A stretch of 64,000 nt of DNA from Chrysopilus asiliformis (lineage: Eukaryota; Arthropoda; Insecta; Diptera; Rhagionidae), in contig OZ035961.1 of NCBI GenBank assembly GCA_964034945.1, positions 72,082,322 through 72,146,321 of the forward strand, read 5' to 3'. The notes beneath the pieces were generated by a model. That model was not told the origin of the DNA. It ran no database searches and worked only from the letters and a program-made list of their open reading frames with translations. Shown piece by piece: positions 1-10,709 of the stretch; the first letter of the stretch is position 1, and each line of letters starts with the position of its first letter. The position numbers and the translations under genes were made by a program.

Positions 1-179
1 AAAAACTTTCCGGATTTTAAAAGAAACTCACGGTGCAAATTAAAGTAAAATTAGCACCTTAGAAGCGACGACCGATGAAGTTAACTGGCAAATGAAATGC
101 CTTATTGTTCAATTGATCCTACTCAGTGGTAAAAAAAAGCAAAACCGTACTTAAATTTCTACAGATTGTGGAGTTTGGC

Positions 180-687
180 TTAAGTAGGAAATAAACGCTC
201 ACGCATGCCCTACAACATGCTGTCACTCCAAAAGTTGGGTTTGCTACACACGTATCGATCATGCTGTCAGTCTTCATTCGTTACCAACTTTTTAAGGAGA
301 TAAGATCGTAATAGAGAATTTTGAATTTGCAAAATGAGGATGAAGCATTTCCAAAAATTCTTCCCAAAATGTTTTGTCTTTTAAAGAAGCCATTTTTATT
401 ATTTTATTGCCCTTCTAATTGTTTTCTTGAATTCACTTTTTCACTTCAACAGATGTTACTCGTTCATAAATTTCACAAGAATGAACGAATGTCCTACATC
501 ACAGCAATACACCTGCGATCATGTTGGCCAACCTAAGCCACGCCCACAAAAATCAAAGATAGTTTGATATTTGGCGATCATGATCGCCAACACGAGTTTT
601 TGTTGTCCGTCAGCACTACACACGCTCAAATTGGCGTGACAACATGAAATGTTGTAGGGCATGCGTGAGCGTTTATTCCCTGCTTTA
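180..687. repeat. MITE-like element with ~45-bp inverted ends
   Basis: The stretch near 181-226 (AACGCTCACGCATGCCCTAC) reappears inverted at about 640-686 with few mismatches. This is the layout of a non-autonomous DNA transposon of roughly 0.5 kb. A perfect 20-bp palindrome, TTGGCGATCATGATCGCCAA, lies inside at 571-590. No coding capacity or clear target duplication was seen, so the family is unassigned. Confidence 0.6.
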
Positions 688-690
688 GAG

Positions 691-1419
691 ACATACTAGT
701 GGTGTCCTTTTCTCTTGTTATAAGGATTCGCTTAGCAACTATCGGCCTAAAAAAATAACAGCCAAACGTAATAAAATTTCAAAGCCAAGCGCAATTCTAT
801 AGCTTCGGCTCAAGGTAGGAGCTTCGAAAGAAAAATATAAAATTTTTAAGCAGGCTTTCCACTGGCGCCATAACAACGTGTTCGGCTCAAATTCTGAGAA
901 TTTTTTTTTATTTTTAAGATTTTTTTTTTTAAATTATAATTATCAAAAATGTTTTATACTTTTTTCACAACATTGTCGGATGCGTCACTACAACATATAT
1001 ATTTTTTTTAAAAATCGAAAAAGCGGTTCTCAAGAAAATTAACTTTTAAGATTTTGCTTCCCCCGCCCCTTACGGCCGTCATAAGGGGTTTACAGGGTTA
1101 AAAATTTCATCAAACGGTACTTGCCTCAATACCAACGTCTGGTAAAAATTTCAGATTAATCGGTCCCAGAGCACTTTTCAGTACCGTAAACTGAGGTAAC
1201 TTTGGCAAAAAAAAAATGTCTTAATAATTTTTCGACCATATTTTTTCTTTGTACGTAAATACCCCATAGTTTTTTGTATTTATTTTCTTTGTTAGACCTT
1301 TCTACACGTCAATTGCGGAAAATATTAATAACTTTTTATGTTCCGCTCTTTGCAGAACTTGTTTTTTGCTTGAGCCAAAGTCACCCAGGGGTTGGGGTGA
1401 CTTTGTCCCATTGTATATT
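691..1419. other. Unassigned AT-rich sequence
   Basis: No convincing gene, terminal repeat or tandem structure was seen. It contains homopolymer T and A runs and a short GC-rich patch near 1060-1090. Confidence 0.4.
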
Positions 1420-2010
1420 TATACCCGTATGGTGAAACCAAAGGGTATATTAACTTTGCCTTACCGTTTGTAACGCCAAGATCCCGCCATCGCACAAAAA
1501 AATGAATTACACCAGTGTGTTTAGAATGATAAAAAAAGTTGAATTTAGCATGTCCGTCCGTCTGTCTGTCTGTCCGTCCGTCTGTCTGTCTGTCCGTCCG
1601 TCTGTCTGTCTGTCTGTCCGTCTGTCTGTGGCGCGGATTGCGGGCGCACGGATTGAGCTAGAGACTTGAAATTTTGCACAGATCCGTTTTTCGTAAAATG
1701 TGAGGCTAAGTTCGTTAATGGGCAAAAATGGACCATTAGGGGGGGTACCCCCCATACGAACGAAATCGTTTTTTGTGAATATCTCGAAAACGGTGCATCT
1801 TATCAAAAAGGTGCAAGAACAAAAGTTATTTAGGATATGATTCTACATAAAACTCCCATACATCAAAATCCGATTGGAATAAATTTTAAAAAATCTTATT
1901 GGAAAGTTTGACTTCAAAGTGGAATTTTGATACAACTGTTCGCTGTTCACTTAAATCACCATACGGGTTTTCAATAATTGCCAGATTGGCAATTATAGCT
2001 TTTGTTATGT
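1420..2010 (+). mobile_element. HINE/mini-me-like interspersed element, copy 1
   Basis: It starts with TATACCC...GGGTATA, able to form a 5' stem, and carries a (GTCC/GTCT)n tract at about 1551-1628. Its 3' part has the hairpin AATTGCCAGATTGGCAATT followed by ATAGCTTTTGTTATG. Four further copies of the same type lie at 11439, 20871, 43015 and 53563. The (GTCY)n tract and 3' hairpin fit the fly mini-me/DINE-1 (Helentron-associated) class; that assignment is inference. Predicted proteins rich in T-D-R-Q come only from the microsatellite. Confidence 0.75.
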
Positions 2011-2587
2011 TTTTCATTATACAGTAATCCCCCGCTTTACGGACGGGATGCGTTCTACGGAAACTGTCCGTATATCGAAAATCCGTAAAACGAAACCTAT
2101 TTTAGTATGAGATTGTACTGGGAATAAATAGATGTGTTGCAATCAATAGAAATGTCCGTAAAAAGAAACCTATTTTAGTATAAGATCGTATTAAAAATAG
2201 ATAGATGCGTACCAAAAAAATCCGTAATACGAAACAGATTAGTATAATATATTAAAATAATTATTTAACCACGAGAATAATGAGAAAACTATATAATTAT
2301 AGAAAAAAAATATTTATACTACTTGAAATTAGGGATGCTCATTAAACATCGATGCATCGGAAACATCGATGTTTCTGATTCGATACATCGAATCAACCCG
2401 ATGTATCAAATCGGTCTGCATTTATTCGATGCATCGATGTATTTCTTTCGATGCATCGAAAAATTTAAATACGAGCAAATTTCTAATTACTCTGCAATTT
2501 TCTCTACCGTGCACACAAGGTTTTAGAGCTGGCCAAATAGAAAACAACCAGTCAGCAGCTGGATGAATATTTTGGTTTGTTTGCATA

Positions 2588-3892
2588 CTAAAGAGTGTCC
2601 CAGGAAAAAATGTCGCTTTAAAATTTTCAATAAATTCTGATTTTTTTTACTGTATTATTAAAAAAAACTAAGAATTTGAAAAACTAACATATATTTTAAT
2701 CTTTACACAAAATTCCAAAACTTTAGTATGGCTCCATCCAAAAAATTCGAAGTTTTTTCTTAATACTTCCCATTAAATTTTGTACAGATGAATCCGGAAT
2801 CAATTTGGTTGTTTGCAACCACTTTTTTTTTAAATCAGCATATGTTTTGGCGGCCTTACTGAATTTTGTCAGTTTTTGCTTCATATTGGCCCAGTATTTT
2901 TCAATTGGTCGTAATTCTGGGCAGTTTGGAGGATTTTCGTCTCTTTGAACAATTTCAATACCATTGTCCTTGTACCAGTTTAGTGTTGTTTTTGAGTAGT
3001 GACACGTGGCAAGGTCAGGCCAAAAAATAGTGGGCTTGATATGTGATGTTATAAAGGGTAACAAACGTTTTTGGAGACACTCGCGCACATAAATTTCACT
3101 ATTCATGGACCCTGTAGTGAAATATGGTACACTTAGTCTACCACATTGGCATATTGCTTGCCAAACCAATACTTTTTTTGCAAATTTTTCAGTCTCAATT
3201 GTTTTAAACTCCTTAGAAACTGAATTCCGATTTTCTGCAGAAAAAAAATGGCAGCCAGGAAGTGTTTTAAAGTCTAATTTGCAGTAAGTCTCGTCGTCCA
3301 TAATCACACAAAAATCTTTTGATAACAAACGTTTATAAAGTTTTCTCGTACGATTTTTTGCGTTTGTTTGTTGTTTTTCAGTTCGCAATGGCACTTTATA
3401 TTTCTTATACGATTTTAAGTTGTGGACTTTCTTTATTCTTTCCACCGTTGATTTGGAAATACTGCACTTTTTTGCAAGATCTCGTAATGAAAGCCACGGA
3501 TTTCTTTGCAAACTCCTTACAACCTGCAGTTCACTTTTAGGGTCAATAAATCCGGGTTTTCGTCCGCTACCTTGTTTTCTCCTCGTGGTCCCTGTTTCAC
3601 CATAACGTTTTATTACGCGTTGCACGGTTTTAACACTTGTTTTCAGCTCTTTGGCAATGTTTTTTTGTGTTACCCCTTTTTCCGTACAAAATTTGTACAA
3701 AATTTTTTCTCGGAGCTGTTCTTGATTTGACTGCATTTTGAAAACTATTACTAAATTACCAGTTGCACTAATTTTGCTCGATTTCTAACTGTAAAAATAT
3801 ACGACAAATTCATTCTCGAGCAATAGTGTTACCATTAGATGTCTAAAAATTGCATTTTGAAAAGCGACAATTTTTCCTGGGACACTCTTTAG
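2588..3892 (-). mobile_element. Tc1-like (DD37E-type) transposon, apparently full length
   Basis: Inverted termini of about 34 bp begin CTAAAGAGTGTCCCAGGAAA and are flanked by TA duplications (2586-2587, 3893-3894). At 1305 bp it is normal size for a Tc1/mariner element and contains one uninterrupted transposase frame. It sits inside a hAT element, so it is the youngest layer of the three-level nest and a candidate for recent activity. Confidence 0.9.
2723..3736 (-). CDS. Tc1-like transposase, DD37E catalytic spacing
   Basis: This 337-residue open frame encodes the cut-and-paste enzyme of the surrounding Tc1-like element. The N-terminal third holds two helix-turn-helix segments (ITQKNIAKELK-like near residue 20 and SLRDLAKKCSISKSTVERIK near 82) that would bind the inverted repeats. 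The catalytic core shows the first Asp in VIMDDETYC (about residue 147), the second in FWPDLATCHYS (about residue 240) and the Glu in LRPIEKYW. I count 37 residues between the second Asp and that Glu, which gives DD37E. The length is typical of the family and no stop or frameshift is seen. The first Met lies about 155 bp inside the right terminus, as usual. The protein would act in the nucleus on the element's own ends. It is the most intact transposase of the window. Confidence 0.9.
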   Translation of the reverse strand: MQSNQEQLREKILYKFCTEKGVTQKNIAKELKTSVKTVQRVIKRYGETGTTRRKQGSGRKPGFIDPKSELQVVRSLQRNPWLSLRDLAKKCSISKSTVERIKKVHNLKSYKKYKVPLRTEKQQTNAKNRTRKLYKRLLSKDFCVIMDDETYCKLDFKTLPGCHFFSAENRNSVSKEFKTIETEKFAKKVLVWQAICQCGRLSVPYFTTGSMNSEIYVRECLQKRLLPFITSHIKPTIFWPDLATCHYSKTTLNWYKDNGIEIVQRDENPPNCPELRPIEKYWANMKQKLTKFSKAAKTYADLKKKWLQTTKLIPDSSVQNLMGSIKKKLRIFWMEPY

Positions 3893-4059
3893 TATCATGT
3901 AGTGGGTTTCGCTCAATTTGCTATATTTAAGTGTAGCAACAGCTGATAATTTCTCGTTTCGTTTTGTCACATCAATAGTGATGCAACGGGAACGTGCTTT
4001 CTTTCCTCGAGTATTAACTAAAAATTAATTACTTTTTCCTATAAATATTCATAACAAAT

Positions 4060-4320
4060 TTCAAACTCTGGAGCGATCACCAGAAATTAGTTAATCGAAA
4101 TTGGAGGCTAAATAAACTAGAAGACAGTCTTGGTGATGAATTATCGGTTTATTTAAGAAGCCCAGTAAGCCGTTTTAATGAAAATCCTTTAGAAGTGAGA
4201 GATATTAAAATGCAGTTTCCGGAATTGTACAAGGTTGCATTTAAATATTTAACTATGCTGGGTAGTTTTGTACCTTCAGAAAGACTTTTTTCAAAAGAGG
4301 CGCAGGTTCTCAAGGACTGA
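4060..4320 (+). pseudogene. hAT transposase C-terminal (dimerisation) remnant
   Basis: The + strand frame ending with TGA at 4318-4320 reads WSDHQKLV, then YLRSPVSRFNENPLEVRD, then VPSERLFSKEAQVLKD. This is the conserved hAT dimerisation-domain signature (P/S-S-x-x-x-E-R-x-F-S). Only about 85 residues remain. The N-terminus was lost or displaced by the Tc1-like insertion immediately to the left. It lies within the hAT boundaries (2330-4557) in the expected orientation and is non-functional as it stands. Confidence 0.85.
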
Positions 4321-5137
4321 ATCAACTTTTGTTTATGCAAACTCTAAATAAAGAACAATGGAATTTATAAATTTGTTTTATTTTTAAATACAGTACTATT
4401 TCCAATCCCTATTCAGTTCAAAACTTCTAGGCAAGCTGATTTCGATACATCGAAAAACATCGATGTTTTCATTCGATGCATCGTAAAACATCGATGTAGC
4501 ATTGCGATGCATTGCATCGAAAAAAACATCGATGTTTTTTTTGGATGAGCATCCCTACTTGAAATGGAGCATAAATCAATTGAATATGTTAAAACCAACA
4601 AAATATTATGGGACAAATCATGCCGCGGACAAAAAAACGTAGCTGTTTCTACGTAGGTTTCTGCTAGTTTCGTCAGAATTCAAATTTCATTGTGGGACAG
4701 AAAGCAGATTCTGCTTCTGCTGCTGCTTCTGCCTCTGCTGCTGCCTCTGCCCAATTGGAGTTCTCGCTTAAGAATAGCAAATAGATTTTTTTAAAAATAC
4801 ATCGCACTGCAGTTTTTTATTGCCTAATTCTCTTTTGTGTATACACAAAATGTGTCAGAAATTTCGGAGAAATTAAGTATGTACATTTACAATAAATACA
4901 ACATAATTATGGAGGACTTTTTCTTGATTTTTTTCTGTGATTCAAAAAAAAATTTTTTTTTGTCCGTAATAGCGAATTTTTTTTATCCGTGTAGCGAATT
5001 TGTTCCTATATTAGTCATGTCCGTAACTTCGAATTTCCGTAAAACGAGCGTCCGTATAGCGGGGGACTACTGTATTTAACACCAAATATTTTAAGAAAGG
5101 AATTTTCAACGCTTGAATCAATAGCGGACTTTATTCC

Positions 5138-5183
5138 GGTCAAATTCCTACCATTGGTATGGTCAAATTCCTACCATTGGTAT
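5138..5183. repeat. Perfect tandem duplication of a 23-bp unit
   Basis: The unit GGTCAAATTCCTACCATTGG plus TAT occurs twice back to back (5138-5160, 5161-5183). No function is apparent. Confidence 0.85.
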
Positions 5184-5403
5184 CCTATGACTCTACCCTA
5201 ATGAAAACTTAAAAAATTTCTTTTTTTATTCGTTTTATTCAAATTCAACATTTGTAAAATAATATAATAATAAAAAATGTAAATAACTTAACACCTTTCT
5301 GGTAAGTTTAAAAAATAGGGAACAGAAATAAAGTAATCTTAAAAACTACTGTAGCAACACAAGTTTTAAATCAATTCATTTACAGCGAGAAATCCCCTTT
5401 GAT

Positions 5404-6356
5404 TAAGGCTCCCATCTATCCTGTATTTTACAGGTTTATCCTGTATTTTTGAGTGCAATCCTGTATTTTTTTTCTATCCTGTATTTTTTTTCGATCCTGT
5501 TTTTTTTTCAAAAACCTGTATTTATCCTGTATTTGCCTGTATAACCGAGATTTAATGAGGAAAATATCGTATATCGTTCCAGTTTTGCTCAGACTAGCAC
5601 AACTGTTATGAACACTTAGGCACTCTATTCGTAGCGACTAGAGAATACATAGCCTCTCGCAAGAAACAAGCTGGTAATCCTGTGCAAGATATTATTACAG
5701 TTCGTTTTGTGTGTCCGAATATAAATTTTATATTCAATTTATAAATTGAAACATTAACCCTTTCAGACCTGAATTATTTTTTTTTTAAATTTGGTTGTGA
5801 TAAAATTTGTGTTGATAAAGTGGGTAAATAAGAGTAAGAAAATATTGAAAAAAAAATCCAAGATTTATTACTGTTTTCGATAGCTTGTAATGTGTACAAA
5901 CGTTCGCAAGCGGTCTCAAATATGAAATAATCTTATGAAATTGTTATATTTGGGAAAAACTTTAATGTGTACAAACCACCGGGTCTGAAAGAGTTAAAAG
6001 CGATTCTCACGATCAAAACCAATATGAAACTATCTTGCTTGGAATTCTATGAATTCCTGACGTCGCAGCCGGAAATGCTTCGGAAAATAGCTTCTAAAGA
6101 CAAATACAACACGTGAGTTGATAATAAAACTCTCGAAATTGACAATGACGACAAAAGCAATGATTTTACACTTAATCAATTATACAATAATAATTACATT
6201 CACAAGTGTATTGCATTTTTTATGTAAATTTTTTTCAAATAAATGACTTGGAACTGTATCCTGTATTTATCCTGTATTTTGAAAAAGTTATCCTGTAAAA
6301 TCCTTAATTTTCGCAGGTTTATCCTGTATTTTAGCTAAAATGAGATGGGAGCCTTA
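5404..6356 (+). mobile_element. hAT-like element with TAAGGCTCCCATC ends
   Basis: Inverted ends TAAGGCTCCCATC and GATGGGAGCCTTA are flanked by a perfect 8-bp duplication CCTTTGAT (5396-5403, 6357-6364). Both subterminal regions are clusters of the motif TATCCTGTATTTT (about ten copies at 5417-5535 and 6255-6335), probably transposase-binding repeats. At 953 bp it is an internally deleted derivative with a transposase scrap at 5994-6116. Confidence 0.87.
5994..6116 (+). pseudogene. hAT transposase fragment
   Basis: The short + strand frame reads TIKTNMKLSCLEFYEFL, then EMLRKIASKDKYN, and stops at TGA 6114. The spacing of N, C, F-Y and K-Y residues recalls a region found near the end of some insect hAT/ZBED transposases. 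Assignment rests on that resemblance plus its position inside an element with hAT ends. Only about 40 residues survive. Confidence 0.5.
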
Positions 6357-6730
6357 CCTTTGATTGATACGTTTGGGAGCGCGATTTTGAAAAGACGGTT
6401 GTCCACCAAATTTTTTTTTGGAGTTAAACAAATCAGCTTTTTTTAATCGTGAACCGAGGAATAGATTTTTTTATATAGAAACGCAGCACGCTGCGTTAAG
6501 ATTTTATGTTTTACGTCATTTAAACACTTTTGCAAAGTTTCCGTACTCTAGTTGGCATATGATCGTGTTCCAAACTTTCTTTTATAAATACCAGAGATGA
6601 AAATAAGAGTTATTTTTTCTCTCTTTATCTCTCATTTCAAGTTTCACTCACAACTAATAACGTTTTCATTGTGTGAAAAAATATCTCTGAAGGAGATGAT
6701 TTTTACTTGTGCGACTAAAACTCAAGAAGA

Positions 6731-6850
6731 GAGATAAATATTTTCTGTAAATAAATATCAGTTCTAATGAGAGATAAATATTTCCTGAAAATAAATATCA
6801 GTTCTAATGAGAGATAAATATTTCTTGTAAATAAATATCAGTTCCAATGA
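6731..6850. repeat. Three tandem copies of a 40-bp unit
   Basis: Units starting GAGATAAATA at 6731, 6771 and 6811 repeat with exact 40-bp spacing (GAGATAAATATTT...AATAAATATCAGTTCTAATGA), with a few substitutions. AT-rich and noncoding. Confidence 0.9.
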
Positions 6851-6976
6851 GTTTTATTTCGCTGAGCTGACGAAAAACTCATTTGGTCGATTTTGTATGG
6901 TGTGGCTAGTGTACGATAAGAAATTATTATTTATTGTAAAGTAAATGAAAACGATATTTTTTTTTACTTTGTATGA

Positions 6977-8590
6977 AACTTTTTTCTGGGGGGTGGTAGG
7001 GGGGGTGATTTCTTTTTTTTTTTGGAAAATAGTACGGAGCAAAAGAAAATTAGGGAGGAAATTTCTGAACAGCACATGACTTTCTTATTAAAAAAAAAAA
7101 TTTTTTTTTTACGAAAATACCCTAGAGCAAAATAAAATGGCAAAATTTTACTTTAGGGGCGCGGTTGACTAGGATTTTCATATTTTTTTCCTAGCTTTAT
7201 GGGGTCAAATGGATTAAAAAAATAAAAAAAATTTAGTCGCTCGGCCATAGGGGGGAGCCGGGAGCCCCCCAAAGTTTGTTCGCGAAAACTACAAACGGCT
7301 ATGATTTGTTTGTTTTTTGACCGATTTTAAAACTGTAAACGCCAAAAGGTGTCCCTCAAAGAGTTCTTTCCAAAAAGTTTTTGTTTGCCCCCACCCAATA
7401 CAAAATACGCCTACGGCACTGAAAACAAAAAAATTCTCTAAAATGTATTTTTTTGGACTCCGGAGCTCTCAAAATGCATTTTGAGCCACTTTTGTATTTT
7501 TGGGGTCAATAACCCCCCAAACCCCCACCCTCTGAAATGCGTTAATTTGACATTCAGAAGTCATACAAGGTATTTCTTTGGATTTAGGAACGCATAAAAA
7601 GCCGTTTTGGATGATTTTTATATAATGTAGGTCCCGGTGCTCCGACTACCACCCTCAAGGGCGGGGGGGGGGGGGGGGGCCGGCGGGCGGCGATGGCTGG
7701 GGCGGTTCCGAATGTCAAATTAACGTATTTCAGAGGGTGGGGGTTTGGAGGGTTACTGACCCCAAAAATACAAAAGTGGCTCAAAATGCATTTTGAGAGC
7801 TCCGGAGTCCAAAAAAATACATTTTAGAGAATTTTTTTGTTTTCAGTGCCGTAGGCGTATTTTGTATTGAGTGGGGGCAAACAAAAACTTTTTGGAAAGA
7901 ACTCTTTGAGAGACAACTTTTGGCGTTTACAGTTTTAAAATCGGTCAAAAAACAAACAAATCATAGCCGTTTGTAGTTTTTGCGAACAAACTTTGGGGGG
8001 CTCCCGGCTCCCCCCTATGGCCGAGCGACTAAATTTTTTTTTATTTTTTAAATCCATTTGACCCCATAAAACTAGGAAATCCTAGTCAACCGCGCCCCTA
8101 AAGTAAACTTTAGCCAATAAAATTAGCGAGGAAATGTCTGAACAGGACACGACTTTCTTATACAAAAAAAAAATTTTTTTAGGAAAATACCCTAGAGCAA
8201 AATAAAATTAGCGAGGAAATGTCTGAACAGCACACGTATTTTTTCAGGAAAATACCCTAGAGCAAAATAAAATTCTCGAGGAAATTTCTGAACAGCACAT
8301 GACTTTCTTATACAACAAAAAATCGATTCTTAAATATAAAAATACACTATTTTAAAGACAAAAATTTTTTTAATTTTTTTTTTGTTGTATAAGAAAGTCG
8401 TGTGCTGTTCAGACATTTCCCCACTAATTTTATTTTGCTCTAGGGTATTTTCCTAAAAAAATTTTTTTTGCATAAGAAAGTCATGTGCTGTTCAGAAATT
8501 TCCTCCCTGATTTTATTTTGCTCCGTACTATTTTCCAAAAAAAAAAATTTTTTTGGAAAAAAAATCTCCCCCCTCCCCCTCCCCAAAAAT
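6977..8590. mobile_element. 1.6-kb compound foldback element
   Basis: An inner arm of about 400 bp (7151-7555) is repeated inverted at 7710-8104, around a 154-bp GC-rich spacer holding a long G run (about 7664-7680). Outside the arms lies a second layer. The segment CTGAACAGCACATGACTTTC near 7059 returns inverted near 8473, and a motif GAGGAAATGTCTGAACAG is tandemly repeated at 8128-8290. A smaller hairpin lies at 8301-8399. Foldback elements with long, internally repetitive arms are known in flies (FB, Galileo). No transposase frame is present; the predicted proteins here are arm shadows. Confidence 0.85.
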
Positions 8591-8945
8591 ATTCCTCATC
8601 AGGACTGAGTTTTATTTTGCTCGACATAAATATTCCTCATCAGAAGTGAGTGTTATGCCGGAGACACATGTGCAGAATTTTGCATGCAGCGCAATTAGAA
8701 TACACAGGTTTATATGAAGGAGCCCACATGTAAATTCTGCATGCAGCACAGAGCTGCACCATATCTCTATTTCTAATTTCTCTGCGCAGAATTAGTGATC
8801 CCAACTGAGGATTCTTGTTTGGTGTTTGGCAAAATCGCCTGTTAGCAAAGAGACTATGGACTAGATTCGTACACAGGGAAAACGAAAGTTTGACATTTGG
8901 TAAGAACGATTTTTGGCGAAGAACAAGTCTCAGTTTTAAGTAGAA

Positions 8946-9480
8946 ATGGACGACAAAATTAATAAATGTAAAAAAATTGTGATGCTTGTGGCCGTATATG
9001 GGTCGTACTTAAAGTTTTTAAATCTGTATCGGATAGCTACAACTAAAAAAAAAAGAATTTGGGCCCGGTTTATATACAGTGAACAAGAAAGACAAATGCA
9101 CGGCTTTTTTAACAAATTGTTCTTGGTTATTAAAACTAAAGACACGGAAGAGTTTCGAAAAGCTACAAGAATGGGCATTAACGAATTTATGATGCTAAAG
9201 GAGCTAGTGGGAAATAAAATAAAAAAGAAAGATTTCATTCGGGAATCAATTGCCCCAGAATGCAGATTGGCAATTACACTGGTGTAAGTTTCTGTGAAAA
9301 ATAACGAATTATATTGTATTGAGAAAACATATGTTTCAGCTATTTGGGACATGGTATTTGCCCCCAAATGTTGGCCTGGTCGTTCCGAGTGGGAGTGTCA
9401 ACAGTCCGTAAAATTATACTGGATACCTGTGAAGCTATTTGGAGTGAATTGGGAGGAATTTATTTAGCTCCTCCAAATAT
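8946..9480 (+). pseudogene. PIF/Harbinger transposase, N-terminal part, with one intron
   Basis: Exon 1 (8946-9283) and exon 2 (from 9340) join in frame across a 56-bp intron with GTAAGT donor and TTTCAG acceptor. The product carries Harbinger hallmarks: FRKATRMGINEFMMLKELV, then IAPECRLAITL, then LAWSFRVGVSTVRKIILDTC and CEAIWSEL. These belong to the region before the DDE catalytic domain of HARBI1-like nucleases. Similarity stops after LAPPN (about 9477), so the whole DDE core is missing and the gene is a 5' fragment. Terminal repeats for this copy were not found. The two Myb/SANT-like frames elsewhere in the window (14.8 and 29.0 kb) are the typical partner ORF of this superfamily. Confidence 0.8.
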
Positions 9481-10010
9481 ATGTTTTTGTAGTACTTATC
9501 TTTTTTGTCATATAAAAATTTATTATTACGAACAAATTCAATTAGTTCTTCTTCCATTGTTGATTGATAGCAGCCGATGCGATGAAATGTCAAAAAAACA
9601 TTTTATACCCGTATGGTATGATTAGCAGATTTAAGCAGAAATTCACACATTTTTTGGACCCGATTTACTACTTAGTCAATATGTCCTATTAGAATTTCTC
9701 GGCTTATACGGTGTCAACTGTGTTTTTCTCAAATTGTTCACTGTTAACAATTCTTTTTTATAGTTACTTCTGACACCAGTCACTTCTGTGACATCAATTT
9801 TGTTTTGTTTTGTTTTGTTTTTATTTATTTTAATAAAAAATTTATTTTTATTTAAATATTGTTTTATTTTACACTTTTAAATCAATTATTCACTTTTACA
9901 ATATTTATTCACTTCTGTTATATTTTATATTTTATTACACATAACTTTACAATTGATAAAATTGTTAAATCACTATGAAAAAATACTCAATTTGAATTTA
10001 ATTTTTGTTA

Positions 10011-10180
10011 ACAGCAGCGAGTCACTCCTATAGCTGAAATAGTAATGACTCTTTAGAAGTTTTAATAAACAGCGAGTCACTCCTATAACTGAAATAGTAA
10101 TGGCTTTTTAGAAGTTTTAATAAACAGCGAGTCACTCCTATAACTGCAATAGTAATGGCTGATTTCGAGATTTTCGAACC
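10011..10180. repeat. Three tandem copies of a 55-bp unit
   Basis: AGCGAGTCACTCCTATA recurs at 10016, 10071 and 10126 (period 55), with AGTAATGRCT and GAAGTTTTAATAAAC between. The third unit decays after 10160. It lies inside the 9686-11249 element. Confidence 0.9.
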
Positions 10181-10709
10181 CCTTTTTATACTTGTCAGTA
10201 AACAACCCTTGGTTGCAGGTGTTTACTGTGGTAAACAAGTTAATGTAAACAGTTTGAGTTTACATAAACATATCATGACTGCAACCCTTTCTGGGTATCA
10301 GCTAACATGATTTCATCCAGTATTTATTTTTTCAAACAATGCCCGAACATATCTGAAATGATCGCGCATTGTTTACAAACAACACTATAAACAAACTGTA
10401 TTGGGTTCGTTCATTGCGCATAACTGTAAACAAAGTTTCGCGCTTATGTCAACTATAAACGAATCGCTGTAAACAAAACACTTGAGCATAACCGTAAACA
10501 AATTCGCTCTTATGTAAACAGAATACTCGCTTATCGCTATGTATCGATTTCAAATGATATTTGCAATATCGTATTTCTTTATTTATGATTGAGTATTTTT
10601 CCGTTTTATGATTTCATCCTTATGACTAATTCATTTATGATTTCATCCTTATGACTAATTTGAATATTTCAATTTTGATTTTTATACAAAATAATTTTTA
10701 TACATAACA

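Larger units (their letters stand above)
2330..4557 (+). mobile_element. hAT element (TAGGGATGCTCAT ends), itself holding a Tc1-like insertion
   Basis: The terminal inverted repeats TAGGGATGCTCAT and ATGAGCATCCCTA are flanked by a perfect 8-bp duplication CTTGAAAT (2322-2329 and 4558-4565), the hAT hallmark. Both subterminal regions are packed with ACATCGATGT-type motifs (2345-2465 and 4440-4535). The right half keeps a decayed transposase C-terminus at 4060-4320. A Tc1-like element occupies 2588-3892. Confidence 0.88.
2022..5072. mobile_element. pogo/Tc1-mariner-like non-autonomous element carrying a hAT insertion
   Basis: The ends are inverted: CAGTAATCCCCCGCTTTACG at 2022 and its near-complement closing at 5072, each flanked by TA (2020-2021, 5073-5074). 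The left subterminal region (about 2085-2260) repeats a unit starting CCGTAAAACGAAACC. Without the internal hAT (2330-4557) it is about 0.8 kb, with no transposase. Plus-strand codons from 4563 resemble the start of a MADF-type domain (motif ILWDKSC), but this is weak. Confidence 0.75.

Noticed and set aside
1507..1806. Open frames rich in TDRQTD and similar ones at 20918, 43072, 53630
   Set aside because: They translate the GTCY tract of HINE elements and their consensus flanks; they are repeated by element copying, not by gene conservation.
4837..5079. 80-codon frame at the right end of the pogo-like element
   Set aside because: It overlaps the subterminal CCGTAA repeats and the inverted end and has no transposase motif.
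6731..6850. Regular 40-bp repeats considered as a CRISPR-like array
   Set aside because: Units are contiguous with no variable spacers and the genome is clearly eukaryotic.
8936..9367. 143-codon minus-strand frame
   Set aside because: It is antisense to the Harbinger transposase exon, which has clear family motifs and a proper intron.
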